In this document: positions 1-9,401 of the stretch, piece by piece
How positions within the stretch are numbered: position 1 is the stretch's first letter
Layout: the number at the start of each line of letters is the position of its first letter
Source: Rhizopus sp. PT2906
Lineage: Eukaryota > Mucoromycota > Mucoromycetes > Mucorales > Rhizopodaceae
Direction: 5' to 3'
Assembly (NCBI GenBank): GCA_025529335.1
Contig: JAMYHX010000636.1
Coordinates: forward strand, 1 to 20,206
DNA length: 20,206 nucleotides
Translations under genes and position numbers: made by a program
Notes under the pieces: generated by a model
The model's database searches: none
The model's input: the letters and a program-made list of their open reading frames with translations, nothing else
What the model was told of the DNA's origin: nothing

Positions 1-182
1 TGAAGAACAGTGCTTTATTTAATGAGCTGTCCTGTGGTTTTACTTGATTTTTTGCCCTGAAATAAAGCCTTTATCACATTAATAACACATAGAAACAAAA
101 AAAAAAGCATTGGGATAGAAATATGTGTAAAAAGAACCATCAAGTATACTGAAGTTTTATTATACTTTGACAATATGAATTC

Positions 183-410
183 TTAAAGTTGATCAGTTGG
201 ACCATGTAGAATTTTAGGAACAAGTTGAAATGGTGCAGCAACTATTTGAACTGCCCCTTCAACTACATCAGCAGCTGTTTCATGAGCAGAATCAAGAACG
301 CCAAAAGCACCATCAGCTTCAAGAGAAGGTGGTACTTGGAGAGAAGGCGCGGCAAACCCAACAGCAACAAGAGAGGCGAAGATAGTAAGAATAACAAGCT
401 TGATTTGCAT
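183..410 (-). CDS. Small secreted protein, 75 aa, unknown function
   Basis: Single-exon reading frame. The frame is open further upstream, but the ATG at 410-408 is chosen because it directly begins a typical signal peptide: MQIKLVILTIFASLVAVGFA, with likely cleavage before APS. The mature part is about 55 residues, has no cysteines, and alternates Pro-rich stretches (LQVPPS, APFQLVP) with a helical acidic segment (ETAADVVEGAVQIVAA). A TATAAAAG box lies 69 bp upstream on the minus strand, and an AATAAA signal (161-156) lies 22 nt past the stop, so the transcript has a compact, complete structure. Secretion is inferred from the signal peptide only. I recognise no domain. It could be a cell-wall-associated or effector-like small secreted protein, but nothing in the sequence decides this. 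Confidence 0.7.
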   Translation of the reverse strand: MQIKLVILTIFASLVAVGFAAPSLQVPPSLEADGAFGVLDSAHETAADVVEGAVQIVAAPFQLVPKILHGPTDQL

Positions 411-1391
411 TTGAGTAAAAAAGTATAAAAACCAGAGAACTGTTGTATCTTTTCTTTTTTGCGTAAAATACTGTCCTTCTTTTATATTAATCAGACACAT
501 ATAGACACTGTTGTCATGGTTGCACTACTGGCTAAAAGCACATTTGACTAATTTTGATTAGATAGATGTGTTTATTTCTCTCTCTCTCTGTTTTGTTGAT
601 CACTTATTCTTAAATGCATAAACTACAGGAATCATACATAACCAACTTCACTGCACGCAATGAACCGCTTGAAAAAACACGTGTAAACATGCTGTTGTGA
701 CCTCTTGCATTTATATGACTTCGATACGCAAACAAATTTCCCTTCGTGCCTTTGTGAACAACAATTCTAAAGGATTAATCATTTTCAGAAGCTGGGCAGT
801 ACCCTCGAAGGTCTACCCTTGTTCCAACATAGTCTGACAACAATAGTTAAACACTATCATCACCATAAGACTATTTCGACTTTGCAAACTCATTTCGCGG
901 CAACCAACAAAAGACCAAATGTCGTATTTTCTCATTGTTACTCACTTAAAAGAGTATTGAAAAAGCTTTTTATATGTTATAAATATAAGAAGGGGCAACT
1001 ATAACATTATGCCTATAAATACCCTGGATTGAATAGTGTATTGCTTCTTGTTTATTTGTTGTCCATTTCAAGTTTCATTCTATGATTCTCTACCAATAAA
1101 GGATACATCTCTAATTGTTTGAAAGAAACCTTAACATTATAGAAAAATTTAGTCCGAATATACAGTTTTATACAGATTTATACAAAGCTCGCTTTCTGTA
1201 ATGTAGATACGAATCCATGAGGCACTAACCACATTACACGATTAAGTAATCTTGGTTGCTATACTACATAAAAATTGTTGAAATAAAACAAAATTACTAT
1301 CTCCCTTTTTCTTCATGTTAGTTTTGCAAACTGAATATAAAAAGCGTACTATTGAATCATCAACATATTTCAATAAACCTAAGCTTTCAAA
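411..1391. other. Intergenic region, no supported gene
   Basis: Contains the upstream region of the small secreted protein gene and then about 800 bp in which I see no gene I can support. A TATAAATA motif at 1014-1021 (+) is followed only by very short open frames (the ATG at 1081 reads five codons). An open frame at about 819-1004 lacks an ATG and resembles nothing I know. Short CT runs occur near 577-588. Confidence 0.5.
479..486 (-). promoter_or_regulatory. TATA box of the small secreted protein gene
   Basis: TATAAAAG on the minus strand, preceded by TTAA, 69 bp before the chosen ATG at 410. Position and sequence suit a core promoter. The AT-rich background makes chance matches possible. 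Confidence 0.5.
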
Positions 1392-1785
1392 TTAAGAGGT
1401 GATAAAGTAAACAAGTGCAACAAGCTGATTCATGTCCACTTTTATATGGTTTTCAATTGTTTTTAACGGCATAAAGATTGACGCTTGAGCCCGAAATTCA
1501 CATAGAGTTTTTAGTAAATACGAAGCATTGATTTTTGGCAGGATTTCTTTTTTTTTTTTCAAGTTCCTTGTTAGAAAACTTTTCAACTACGAATATAAGA
1601 ACCACAGGTACTACTTTGTAGCGTTCAAACACACGAGTGCAATATTGGATTGACCTTATCATGAATGCTTGATATACGCTGTTTTGGATTTCAATGAAGT
1701 TTGGAGGTACATACAAAAGATCTGATCCCCTTCTATCTAACCATTCTATTGGTGTAGGATGATATAAATTGTTGGTAAACATCAT
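1392..1785 (-). pseudogene. Frame-shifted remnant of an Rpn/YhgA-like PD-(D/E)XK nuclease ('transposase')
   Basis: Two overlapping minus-strand frames read as one protein. The first (1785 to about 1500) contains PTPIEWLDRRGSDLLYVPP, then FIEIQ, then a helix with YCTRVFERYKVVPVVLIFVV. The second (about 1586 to 1392) continues with FRAQASIFMPLKTIENHIK and ends in MNQLVALVYFITS. The Asp followed by an E-x-Q strand, a hydrophobic strand, and a C-terminal L-V-A-L-x-Y-F-(I/L)-T motif recall the Rpn/YhgA-type nuclease-like transposase family, which I believe is multicopy in Mucorales genomes. The join needs a one-base shift, either in the A-run around 1548-1559 or near 1500. An in-frame stop lies just upstream of the first ATG, so the N-terminus is missing too. 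Family assignment is by motif resemblance only. Confidence 0.45.
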
Positions 1786-2333
1786 ACGCACGAAAAAAGT
1801 GGGGTTTTGTTATTTGCACAGCACATCTGCACAACAAGCAGAATATCTGTCGTATTTACTCTATAAATATTTCATCTTGTCGTAAAAGATTACTAGAAGA
1901 AAGAAAAACAAAAAAAAAGGCTGACCACAAAATGCGATATTTTTATAGACGCGTCATACTCGATTCTCATTGGTCCTTAATTCAAACAATTATTCTGTAA
2001 TAATGAGCTCTCTCTCTCTCAACATAATAATGAGATTATTACAGACTTATCGACGCATATTTCTCTTATACTTCAGAATTGTACATAGTGCTGTGTATAG
2101 TTCTACTTGCGTCAATTGTTGTGTAAATGTGCTGTCTACCTTGGACACTTTTATTTTGAAAGAAAAGGAGAGGCGACACCGTTGATGATACCGATAATAT
2201 GAAACTATTAGTTAACTATACTCTTAAAAGACAAGAGTCATAAGTTGGTTAGAGTATAAATTCACAACGAATAACGATCCTGATATAACAAGGCATTTAT
2301 CTTGAAGCATGAAAAATTAACTTTTTTTTTTTA
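1786..2333. other. Intergenic region between nuclease remnant and syntaxin 3' end
   Basis: AT-rich, no gene seen. It holds the 3' flank of the syntaxin gene (a TAATAAA directly at the stop codon, then an A-run on the minus strand). It also has a CCAAT-type motif in inverse orientation near 1969 and a short CT run near 2008-2019. Open frames here have no ATG or no recognisable content. Confidence 0.5.
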
Positions 2334-3737
2334 TTAACCATTGTTGTTGTTACCACCAACACCCTAAGATGAAAGGAATATCAGCTGATACAATGGCAAG
2401 TTATCAATTTAAGCCTTACCACATGATTAAATCCAAACCACCAAACGAGAATTGCAATCATCACGCAAATACCAATGCATAAGAAGAAACAACACCATTT
2501 TTTCTACAGGATTATGCTTAGTTCGTGTATATTGTTTTTTTTTTTTACTATATTCTTACAGTTCGTGTTGATTTAGCAGTCTGGATAGCTTTAGCAATGA
2601 ATTGATTGCCTTCTTTAATCTTTGTTTGCGTCTGTTCTGCATTAGCTTCAACTGTATTCAGTGTCTCTCCTTGTTGCTCGACCATCATGGACATGTCCAT
2701 AAAAAGTTGATGTAATTCCTATATGTATACAGTAATCAGTCAGTATAGTTACTATCTTTTTAAGTTATTGTCCCATGTTTACAATGATTGTTTTTTCTAT
2801 ATGCTTGATATCATCATGCCGCGACTGAACCTCTGACAGGACTGCTCTGGCTTGCCCTTGTCTACCTGCACTCATAAGCTATATAGACATTGAGATATTG
2901 AGATAGTTTTAAAGAAGGAAGACTTACTGATTGTGCAAATACTTGAGGCGGTCCATCAGAGTCAATAATGTCATCCACTTCTTCCTGGCTTGCCTCTGGT
3001 TTAACTAATCAAACGTGGGTTAGTGATTAGGTTGGAACCTTTATTTGTTTACCAATTCTTATTTGACGTTCGATCTGTTGTCGATACTTCAACTGATAGT
3101 TACGCTCCACGTCCTGATATCTCTGAATAGTATCGAGAAATCGCTTTCTCAAGGCTCCAGTCTAGAATAAAATCTGGATGAGTATACAACTGACATCTAA
3201 ATCTAGGTTCCTTTCTCTTTTTGAACCTGTGCTCTACGCATCTGTGTATCTGAATTATTTGGTAACTGACTATTCCCGCTCTGCATTTCTTTAGATTATA
3301 TGAGTACACAAAAGGAGACCCATATAAATAGAGAACCGACCTTGTATCATTGCTTTTACATTAAAGTTCGATCTCTGTGCGCTTGCCTTCATCCTTTCCA
3401 AATCATTTGACGCCCGTCTTGACTGTTGGTCATTAAGGCTTTGTAAAAGCGTACTATGCAAGTTTGCAATTTGGTCGATTTGGTAATTGAGCGAATCAAT
3501 TTCGTTTTTCGCTTTATCTAACTTTTTTTTTAAAAACATGGATTAATTAGTTATATAAGCATAGTACTTTATATATTTTTATACTTGTTCAAAGAACGCT
3601 TGAGTGCTGGTGATAGTTGGGCTTACTTGACTCATCTCATAAGTGTTGCTATTACTACTACCGCCTCGGGGTGAATATCCCCAGTCATGAGGTTTTTGAT
3701 ATGGATTATTATTATTACTAATGGATGGGTTTGCCAT
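2334..3737 (-). CDS. Syntaxin, plasma-membrane t-SNARE (Sso1/Psy1-like), 316 aa
   Basis: Nine exons (minus): 3737-3585, 3521-3341, 3288-3227, 3161-3053, 3004-2928, 2878-2783, 2718-2560, 2503-2420, 2363-2334. All introns are GT-AG and the exon sum is 951 nt. An N-terminal Asn-rich segment is followed by FFEQ and an Habc bundle (IDSLNYQIDQIANLHSTLL; RFLDTIQRYQDVERNYQ). The Qa-SNARE motif spans about residues 205-275 (LHQLFMDMSMMVEQQGE), with the zero-layer Gln at about 242. The membrane anchor starts at KKWCCFFLCIGICVMIAILV (280-299). The family forms the exocytic SNARE complex with SNAP-25- and VAMP-type partners at the plasma membrane. After the anchor is a short tail (GVGGNNNNG) encoded by its own 30-nt exon, longer than in most syntaxins. 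The gene is divergent from the CANIN-like gene. I am confident of the family; the Sso/Psy1 assignment rests on the order of motifs. Confidence 0.93.
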
Positions 3738-4231
3738 ACTGTACGTCTATCATATTGTCAATTCACACTTACTTGGGCTAATAAAAAAGTTAGCTTGTAC
3801 TACAATGCATTCTGTCTTATGCATACACTTTTTAATTCTGCAGTTCTATCTCGACTAAAGGAATATGACATCTCAGCACACGTGTTTTTTGTAAAATAAA
3901 AAAAAAAAGAAGAGAATGACGATCTATAAGCATTCCTCTTTCCTTTTTTTATATTTTGATTGATCTACGTCACAACGGTCTACACGCACTATATATTTTT
4001 TTGAAATGGCTATTATTGCAAGTGATACATCTTGCACCTGTAAATAATAAAACATATATGCATCTCCAAAAGAGATACTATAAGACACTCAAGGGCCTAT
4101 TAAAAACAAAAGGGATAATTAAATGCACTAAAAGCATCCATAAGCAACAGTCTCCCCGTTTATGGGCCAATCAATAAAAAGCCAAAAAAAAACTCTATTT
4201 ATTTGAATGAGCGATGTGACGGATAAACACA
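3738..4231. other. Shared divergent promoter region (syntaxin / CANIN-like gene)
   Basis: 494 bp separates two divergent start codons. It is AT-rich with A/T runs (3896-3909, 4184-4190) and no ATG frame of recognisable content. An open frame at 3956-4177 starts without ATG and shows no family features. Regulatory sites for both genes must lie here, but I cannot single any out. Confidence 0.5.
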
Positions 4232-6057
4232 ATGTCTTCAGGATTTAAAAAGCCTGTCAAACGGTCACGTAGACGGCTAGTTCAACATGACGATTCTGAC
4301 ACTGGACAACAGGTGACAACTGTAGAAGAGCTCGTACAAAGGAAGAAGAACAAGATAGAAAGAGAAAAAACGTTAGAATCGCTCTTTCAAGAGTTAGAAC
4401 AAGAACGCATCAACCAAGAAGAGGTTGACATTTACGGCTATCCCATACAGCAAACACCAAACAAAGATCTAATATCAATAGCCGATGTTCAGTTTGATGA
4501 CAACTACATTATGGAAAGTTATACAGAAGAAATGGAGCAAGAAGGACTGGAGATTAAGGATCAAGTGAAGGACTATTTAGCACCTGAAGAACAAGAACAT
4601 TTGGACAATGTCTTTCAAGCTATCAAAGAAACAGAAGAGATTCATAGACTAGAGAAAGACTGGAACCGACCGTTCTTCAAGGATGGCATAAAGTGTATAA
4701 GAGAACCCTGCTTGATCTCTAGAGATCTCTTTTGCGGACAAAAGGAAATTCATCTATCAGAACTTTCTGCGAGTAAATAGGATAGATGTGTATATGAGCT
4801 GCTCAACTGAATATTATTTTTCTACAGCAACAGAGGGAAGATCCTTTTTACTTGCGTCTGGTTGTATGAAGGATTGGCATAATTCAGGCTGGAAGTGCCC
4901 TCATTATGTCTATCAGTGGTTATTTGAAGTTGGTACATAGACAAATACGTGTTATTCATACAATATGTGATAACTCTATATTATACAGTTGCTTTAGATC
5001 AAGATAAGGCTACAGCTAGAAATGCACTCTCTACATTACTCATGTTATGGTCACATCCTGATGATAGAAACGAGTCAGAGTCACGAGAAATATACGAGCA
5101 GCGATACATCAAATTGGATGTATTCAAATCAGTACTTACAGCATATCATGCCATACCGACAGAATTAGTCGACGTCATTTCCATGGATACAGAAGATCAA
5201 ATGATGACCGAGACCATTCCGATTGACTCACAACATCGATCTAGACATATACCACTTTCTCAGTTAGGGTTGATGATCAAGGCCTTTGGATTTTCCATCA
5301 GACTGTGGAAGGAAGCTTATATGCCATGGGAAATAAGATATACAATTAGAATTTTATTACAGTTATCGCTTGACAAAGCAGGTCATTTGGTCATACAGGA
5401 AATACAAACGAGTATAGATAATTGTCTTTCTGCCCTTAAAGAGACTTGGAAGATTGATGTCAAGAATATAGCCAATGACATATGTGATATGGTCACGACT
5501 CCCAAACAGCAAATGCATCTATTAGACACACTAAAGACGGTCTATGACAGGTCTCGATACTTACGTAGAGTGATCGGAATCACCTGCTTAGGGCGATACT
5601 TGGAAAGAGATGTTCCTGGGAGTATGGATAATATTCCAGTAGATGAAAGCTTAATCAAACAAGCAGCTCTGATGTTTAGTTATCCAGAAAAGCCCTTTAC
5701 ACGAAGCAATTTGGATTATGATGAGTACTGTATACGTATTGCGATGTTGGATGCAGCCATTGGTACAGATGATGACGAAATAAGACGTGAAAGGGTAAAT
5801 AGTATAGATTGGTAACAAGATAATAATTACATTTATTAGGAGACAATAATTCAAATTGCGGATGAACTTCGATTGATCGGTTTACAAATAGGTAAAATGA
5901 CAACATAGCATCCAACGCAAACGTCACACTCACCCTTTAATATGTATCAGGTGCTAAGCTAGGAGTGATGAAGAAAACGATAGCAAATGAAATGGTTCAG
6001 AGAGTATGGAGTAGGATATCTTTTATTATTGGAAGAGATGATAAGATCGAATCCTAA
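4232..6057 (+). CDS. Nuclear protein with tentative CANIN (SLF2/Nse6-like) domain, 536 aa
   Basis: Five exons: 4232-4772, 4828-4932, 4989-5794, 5840-5891, 5951-6057. The sum is 1611 nt and all introns are GT-AG. The last exon was chosen because splicing 5892-5950 extends the frame through a helical segment (GVMKKTIANEMVQRVW), whereas reading on stops after a few codons. The N-terminus is basic (KKPVKRSRRRLV, probable NLS) and then acidic and coiled-coil-like (TLESLFQELEQERINQEE). The core has W-x-C-P-x-Y-V-Y-Q-W-L-F, a long helical repeat-like region and LRRVIGITCLGRYL. The CP..V.QWLF block followed by helical repeats resembles the CANIN domain of SLF2, which joins the Smc5/6 loader with Nse5-type proteins. 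That identity is an inference from shape and one motif. If correct, the protein acts on chromatin in DNA repair. It lies 151 bp upstream of the Rab gene in the same direction. Confidence 0.8.
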
Positions 6058-6208
6058 ATTCGGTGTTTTTTTTTATTATTTCTTTTATTTTTTTTTCACT
6101 TTTTATTATTTAAAAATGGTACTCTATTGTAAAAAAAAAAAGACATGCTTATAATATTACTTTATATAAAAAGAAGACGCTTAATAAATAAATACTTTAT
6201 AGACAGAG

Positions 6209-6990
6209 ATGAAGGAATACCTTTTCAAGATCTTGGTTGTAGGTGATCTCGGTACAGGAAAGACATCAATCATACGTCGTTATGTTCACAATATATTCTC
6301 AACAAACTACAAGTCTACTGTAAATATTATAGAATAAAGAGGGAGAATGAGTACTTATGATTATGACAGATTGGTGTGGATTTTGCACTTAAAGTCATTC
6401 AATGGACACCTGACATCATTGTTCGACTTCAACTTTGGGACATTGCGGGACAGGAAAGGTTTGGAAATATGACGCGAGTATATTATAAAGAAGCACTTGG
6501 AGCTATTGTTGTGTATGATATCACGAGACCACAGACGTTTGAAGGCGTAACAAGATGGAAGAAGGATATTGATGCAAAGGTTGCATTACCCGATGCATGG
6601 GGAGGAGGACAAATTCCGGTTATTTTATTGGCTAATAAGGTATACTTTCACTTCTCCGATTATACTTACCAAAACTCACCTTACTTTAGACGGACTTGAT
6701 CCAGGAGGGACATGGGCAACCTGTCAACCCAGCAGAATTAGATAGTTTCTGTAGAGAGCATGGATTTATTCAATGGTAAAAAGTTATTATCAAAAAGGGG
6801 AACCACCATCTCATTTAATTCTAGGTTTGAAACATCAGCCAAAGATAATAGCAACATTGAAGAAGCGACGCGCTGTTTAGTATCTGCTATTGTAAAACTA
6901 GAAGAAGAAAACGTAAATAATACTGTATCTGATGAAGTCTCAGTGAAGCTTGGACAACAACAGCGACAACAGAATAATGGGTGTTGTTAA
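6209..6990 (+). CDS. Rab32/38-type small GTPase, 210 aa
   Basis: Four exons: 6209-6319, 6370-6639, 6690-6775, 6825-6990 (633 nt, GT-AG introns). All G motifs are present: P-loop GDLGTGKTS (12-20), switch I Thr37 before IGVDFALKV, WDIAGQERFGNMTRVYYKEA (60-79), NKTD (126-129) and ETSAK (158-162). WDIAGQERF, with Ile-Ala-Gly in place of the usual Thr-Ala-Gly, and the long insert before NKTD are marks of the Rab32/38 subfamily. The C-terminus is Gln-rich and ends in GCC, a double geranylgeranylation site, so the protein should cycle on membranes. In animals this subfamily serves lysosome-related organelles and mitochondria-linked trafficking; the fungal role is not shown here. TATA-like TTTTATATAAAAA lies just upstream. 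Family assignment is firm. Confidence 0.95.
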
Positions 6991-7294
6991 ATAAATCATA
7001 GCATACACTTTATTCGTACACTGATAGTAAGACAACAAATGGTGCTAAAAGAGAAGCTCAATAGAAGCAAACAAGCAAGATACAAGAAAAATGATTATTA
7101 AATTAATTAGTACATTGTTATTAAATGCTTGTATTAAAAAGAGAGTTTATAAGAAAGAGAAAAACAGGAAAAAAAGTGAGATTGTTAAGTACATTATGGG
7201 TGGTGCCAGTAGTGTAACTGGTTCGAAGGAGGGGGAAAATGGAAGACGAGATTAAAAGGAAGCACATAAGAATATCAGATGGGATCAAGCTTGG

Positions 7295-7302
7295 TATAAA
7301 AG
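7295..7302 (+). promoter_or_regulatory. TATA box upstream of transgelin
   Basis: TATAAAAG in the context GGTATAAAAGCC, 189 bp before the transgelin ATG. If used, the leader would be about 160 nt and would include the inverted repeats at 7332-7401. Confidence 0.5.
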
Positions 7303-7331
7303 CCAACTAGCACCGATCACATTAAACGAAT

Positions 7332-7401
7332 AAGTTGCTTGGTTTGCCTTGTGCGAATACTTTTTTTCCATAGACTTTTCAAAAGTCTAACCAAGCAACT
7401 T
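7332..7401. repeat. Nested inverted repeats in transgelin leader region
   Basis: Outer arms AAGTTGCTTGGTT (7332-7344) and AACCAAGCAACTT (7389-7401) are perfect 13-bp complements. Inside, TAGACTTTT (7371-7379) and AAAAGTCTA (7381-7389) form a second, tighter hairpin with a one-base centre. TCTAACCAAG is repeated directly at 7386-7395 and 7423-7432. Placement just after a TATA box suggests it is transcribed into the 5' leader. It could instead be a protein-binding cluster or a small foldback element remnant. Confidence 0.6.
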
Positions 7402-7490
7402 TCTATTGGCTGGGTCAGGTTTTCTAACCAAGCTGAGTAGCATTTTATATTATTTTTTTTTTTTTTTTTCCTTTCTCACTCTTTACAGTA

Positions 7491-8296
7491 ATGGACGATC
7501 AAGCACCGATTTATGGAATAGACAAAGGTAATTCGCGTACAAGGGTTCTTAAAATGAAAAAGAAAACTAACAGAAATGGCACAGAGATTCAGGCTAAAAT
7601 AGTTGGAAAATACTCTTTGGAACGTGAACAAGAAGCTAGAGCTTGGATAGAAGACCTTATTGGAGAAAAGTTTCCTTTAGATGACTTTGCAGAAAGCTTA
7701 AAAGACGGTGTTATTCTATGCAAGTAAAAATGGCACATGTATATGCGTACATATATGAGTCTAACGTTGTTTACTATCATAGAGTTATTGGTAAATTAAT
7801 GCCTGGTCAAGGCAAGTTCAAGCAGTCCAAGATGCCCTTTGTTCAAGTAAAGATATAAAGCATGATCCCTCTTATTGTGTCTAATTGATACTCTTTGATC
7901 AGATGGAAAACATTTCTATTTTCTTGAAAGGAGCAGAAGCATTAGGTGTTCCCAAGCATGACTTATTTCAAACAATCGATTTATATGAAAAGAAAAACAT
8001 GACTCAGGTATATATATCGAAAAGACTTGAAAAAAAAAAAACTTAAAAGTATATAGGTTGTTGATTCAATCTATGCTATTTCCAGATATGGATATAAGGC
8101 GGGAACTTGTAGTAATTACCTTGGACCAAAGCTTGCGGACAAACAAAAACCAACGTACTCAAAAGATGCCGCTAAGGCTGCTAATGCAACATTTAACACA
8201 TATCAATACGGTTATGCGGGTGGAGCAAATCAATCCGGTATTAATTTTGGGCAACGACGAGATATTGCTGGAAAGGACCCTTCTCGATATAAATAA
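7491..8296 (+). CDS. Transgelin/SM22-type calponin-homology protein (Stg1/Scp1-like), 194 aa
   Basis: Five exons: 7491-7527, 7585-7723, 7783-7846, 7903-8007, 8057-8296 (585 nt). The first intron (7528-7584) has no in-frame stop. I splice it because it has a GTAATT donor and a perfect CTAAC branch, and removal gives the conserved YGIDKEIQAKIVGKY. A single CH domain (about 27-133) includes ARAWIEDLIGEKF, LKDGVILCKVIGKLMPG and MENISIFLKGAEALGVP, then LFQTIDLYEKKNMTQVVDSI. A C-terminal calponin-like repeat (GINFGQRRDIAGKDP, about 176-190) follows. In yeasts these proteins cross-link F-actin in cortical patches and rings; the same role is inferred. AATAAA overlaps the stop codon. Length fits Scp1 (about 200 aa). 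Identity is firm. Confidence 0.93.
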
Positions 8297-8901
8297 AACC
8301 TGCCATTGTGTTGTTTACTGTTTAAAACCTGTCATTGCGTTCAACCCTGTTGATCGATAAAGAAGAAGGGGTCAATTGATATCTTTTGGTTCAATCCGTG
8401 TTCTCAGCTCTTTTTATATTGTTACATGCACCATAGAGCAGAGAAAAAGGGGAAGAGAGATGAAAGAATAGGAAATAGGGAGAAACAAAGCCTACGCTCA
8501 ATTGATATGCTTTATCGATTTATAATTCCGGTTATCCGCTGGATATATCATGGCTCTGTGATCATAAAGTATACAAACTGATCATTTGGTGGATAATATG
8601 ATCCAAGTCTGATTTGATGGTCAGGCAATAGTCAGTCATAGAAAGTAAAAAAAGAAATGGGTTTAAACACAGGGGCGTTATTAATGTATTATTTAGGAAA
8701 AATTAACTGAAAAGAGCGCTTTGATTCAGAGATAATATTCCATGTTCCTGAAAACTTAATTTCTCTTTTTGCACGTTTTTTCTCCTTTAAAAAAGCACTT
8801 TTTTATTTTAGGTGCTTCTTGATGTTAAATTAATTGCTAGGGAGAGTAAGATTAAGGTGTACATTATAAAAATATATATGTGGTGTATGATACAGTGATA
8901 A
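8297..8901. other. Convergent 3' region (transgelin / CYSTM gene)
   Basis: 605 bp between two convergent genes, holding both 3' UTRs. The 11-mer TCAATTGATAT occurs twice (8372-8382 and 8498-8508), and AAAAAAGCAC / GGTGCTT near 8790-8820 is a loose inverted repeat. No gene seen. Confidence 0.5.
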
Positions 8902-9205
8902 TTAAGTGCATTCTTCTAATAAACAGCAGCAAAGCATACCAGCTAAACAAGCTGTACAACAATCATCATCACGTCTTTGGGGTTGCTGTTGAACAATCAC
9001 TGTCTGTGGAGGAGGACTACGGAGGAAATGGGATTAGCTTTGGGATATTTATGTTTATTTTCTATATTTACGCAGGTTGATAGTAACCGCCTTGTTGTGG
9101 AGGGGGAGGATAGTAACCACCTTGTGGAGGTGGAGGAGAAGCATAGTAACCTTGAGGTTGAGGCGCATTGCCATAGTAGCTTTGATTCTGAGGTGCGTAG
9201 GACAT
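8902..9205 (-). CDS. CYSTM-module tail-anchored protein, 82 aa
   Basis: Two exons (minus): 9205-9072 and 9016-8902 (249 nt). The intron 9071-9017 has a GTAAAT donor, GCTAATCC branch and GTAG acceptor. The N-terminal half is low-complexity Gly/Tyr/Pro/Gln with repeated QGGYYPPPPQ-type units. After QPQRRDDD comes CCTACLAGMLCCCLLEECT at the very C-terminus: the cysteine-rich transmembrane module shared by fungal and plant CYSTM stress proteins. Members sit at the plasma membrane through this tail and are often linked to stress tolerance (YDL012C/YBR016W types in yeast). Function here is inferred from that. The true start is the ATG at 9205, followed by SYAPQNQSYYG. It shares a 196-bp divergent promoter with the GT49 gene. 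Easy to miss because of its low complexity and because a long frame overlaps it on the other strand. Confidence 0.88.
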
Positions 9206-9401
9206 ATTACCAAGGTGATATACGAAAGGATAAAAAAAAAAGAGAGAAAAGAAGAGTGAAGAACGAGCGAGAGAAAAGGGGAAGGCAAGAAAAGTTTTTG
9301 AATAGGAGTTTTAATGGTTAATTTGATGTGATACACAATAAGTTGGACAAAATTTCATCTTGAATGCCTGTCTTTCTCTCTCTCTCTCTTTTTTATAAAC
9401 C
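9206..9401. promoter_or_regulatory. Short divergent promoter (CYSTM gene / GT49 gene)
   Basis: Only 196 bp separate the two start codons. A pyrimidine tract of CT repeats (about 9370-9390), then TTTTTTATAAAC, lies directly before the GT49 ATG. An A/G-rich stretch (9228-9292), which is C/T-rich on the minus strand, precedes the CYSTM ATG. Such CT tracts are common near fungal transcription starts. Confidence 0.5.

Larger units (their letters stand above)
6991..7490. other. Rab 3' flank and transgelin promoter/leader
   Basis: The first part is the 3' flank of the Rab gene. From about 7290 on lies the transgelin promoter: a TATAAAAG box, an inverted-repeat cluster and a T-tract (7450-7470) before the ATG. 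No coding frame with recognisable content on either strand. Confidence 0.5.

Noticed and set aside
3100..3309. Minus-strand frame running through syntaxin exons 3-4
   Set aside because: It is out of frame in the first exon and crosses an intron. The spliced syntaxin frame explains the sequence.
3956..4177. 73-codon plus-strand frame in the divergent promoter
   Set aside because: No ATG start, no recognisable content, and it lies just before a well supported gene start.
5842..5908. Short ending of the CANIN-like protein at TAG 5906-5908
   Set aside because: A GT-AG intron (5892-5950) skips this stop and continues the frame for 35 helical residues to a TAA at 6055, which is the more coherent end.
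8977..9321. Plus-strand frames across 8977-9321
   Set aside because: These lie antisense to the CYSTM gene, whose low-complexity Tyr/Pro/Gln codons keep the other strand open.
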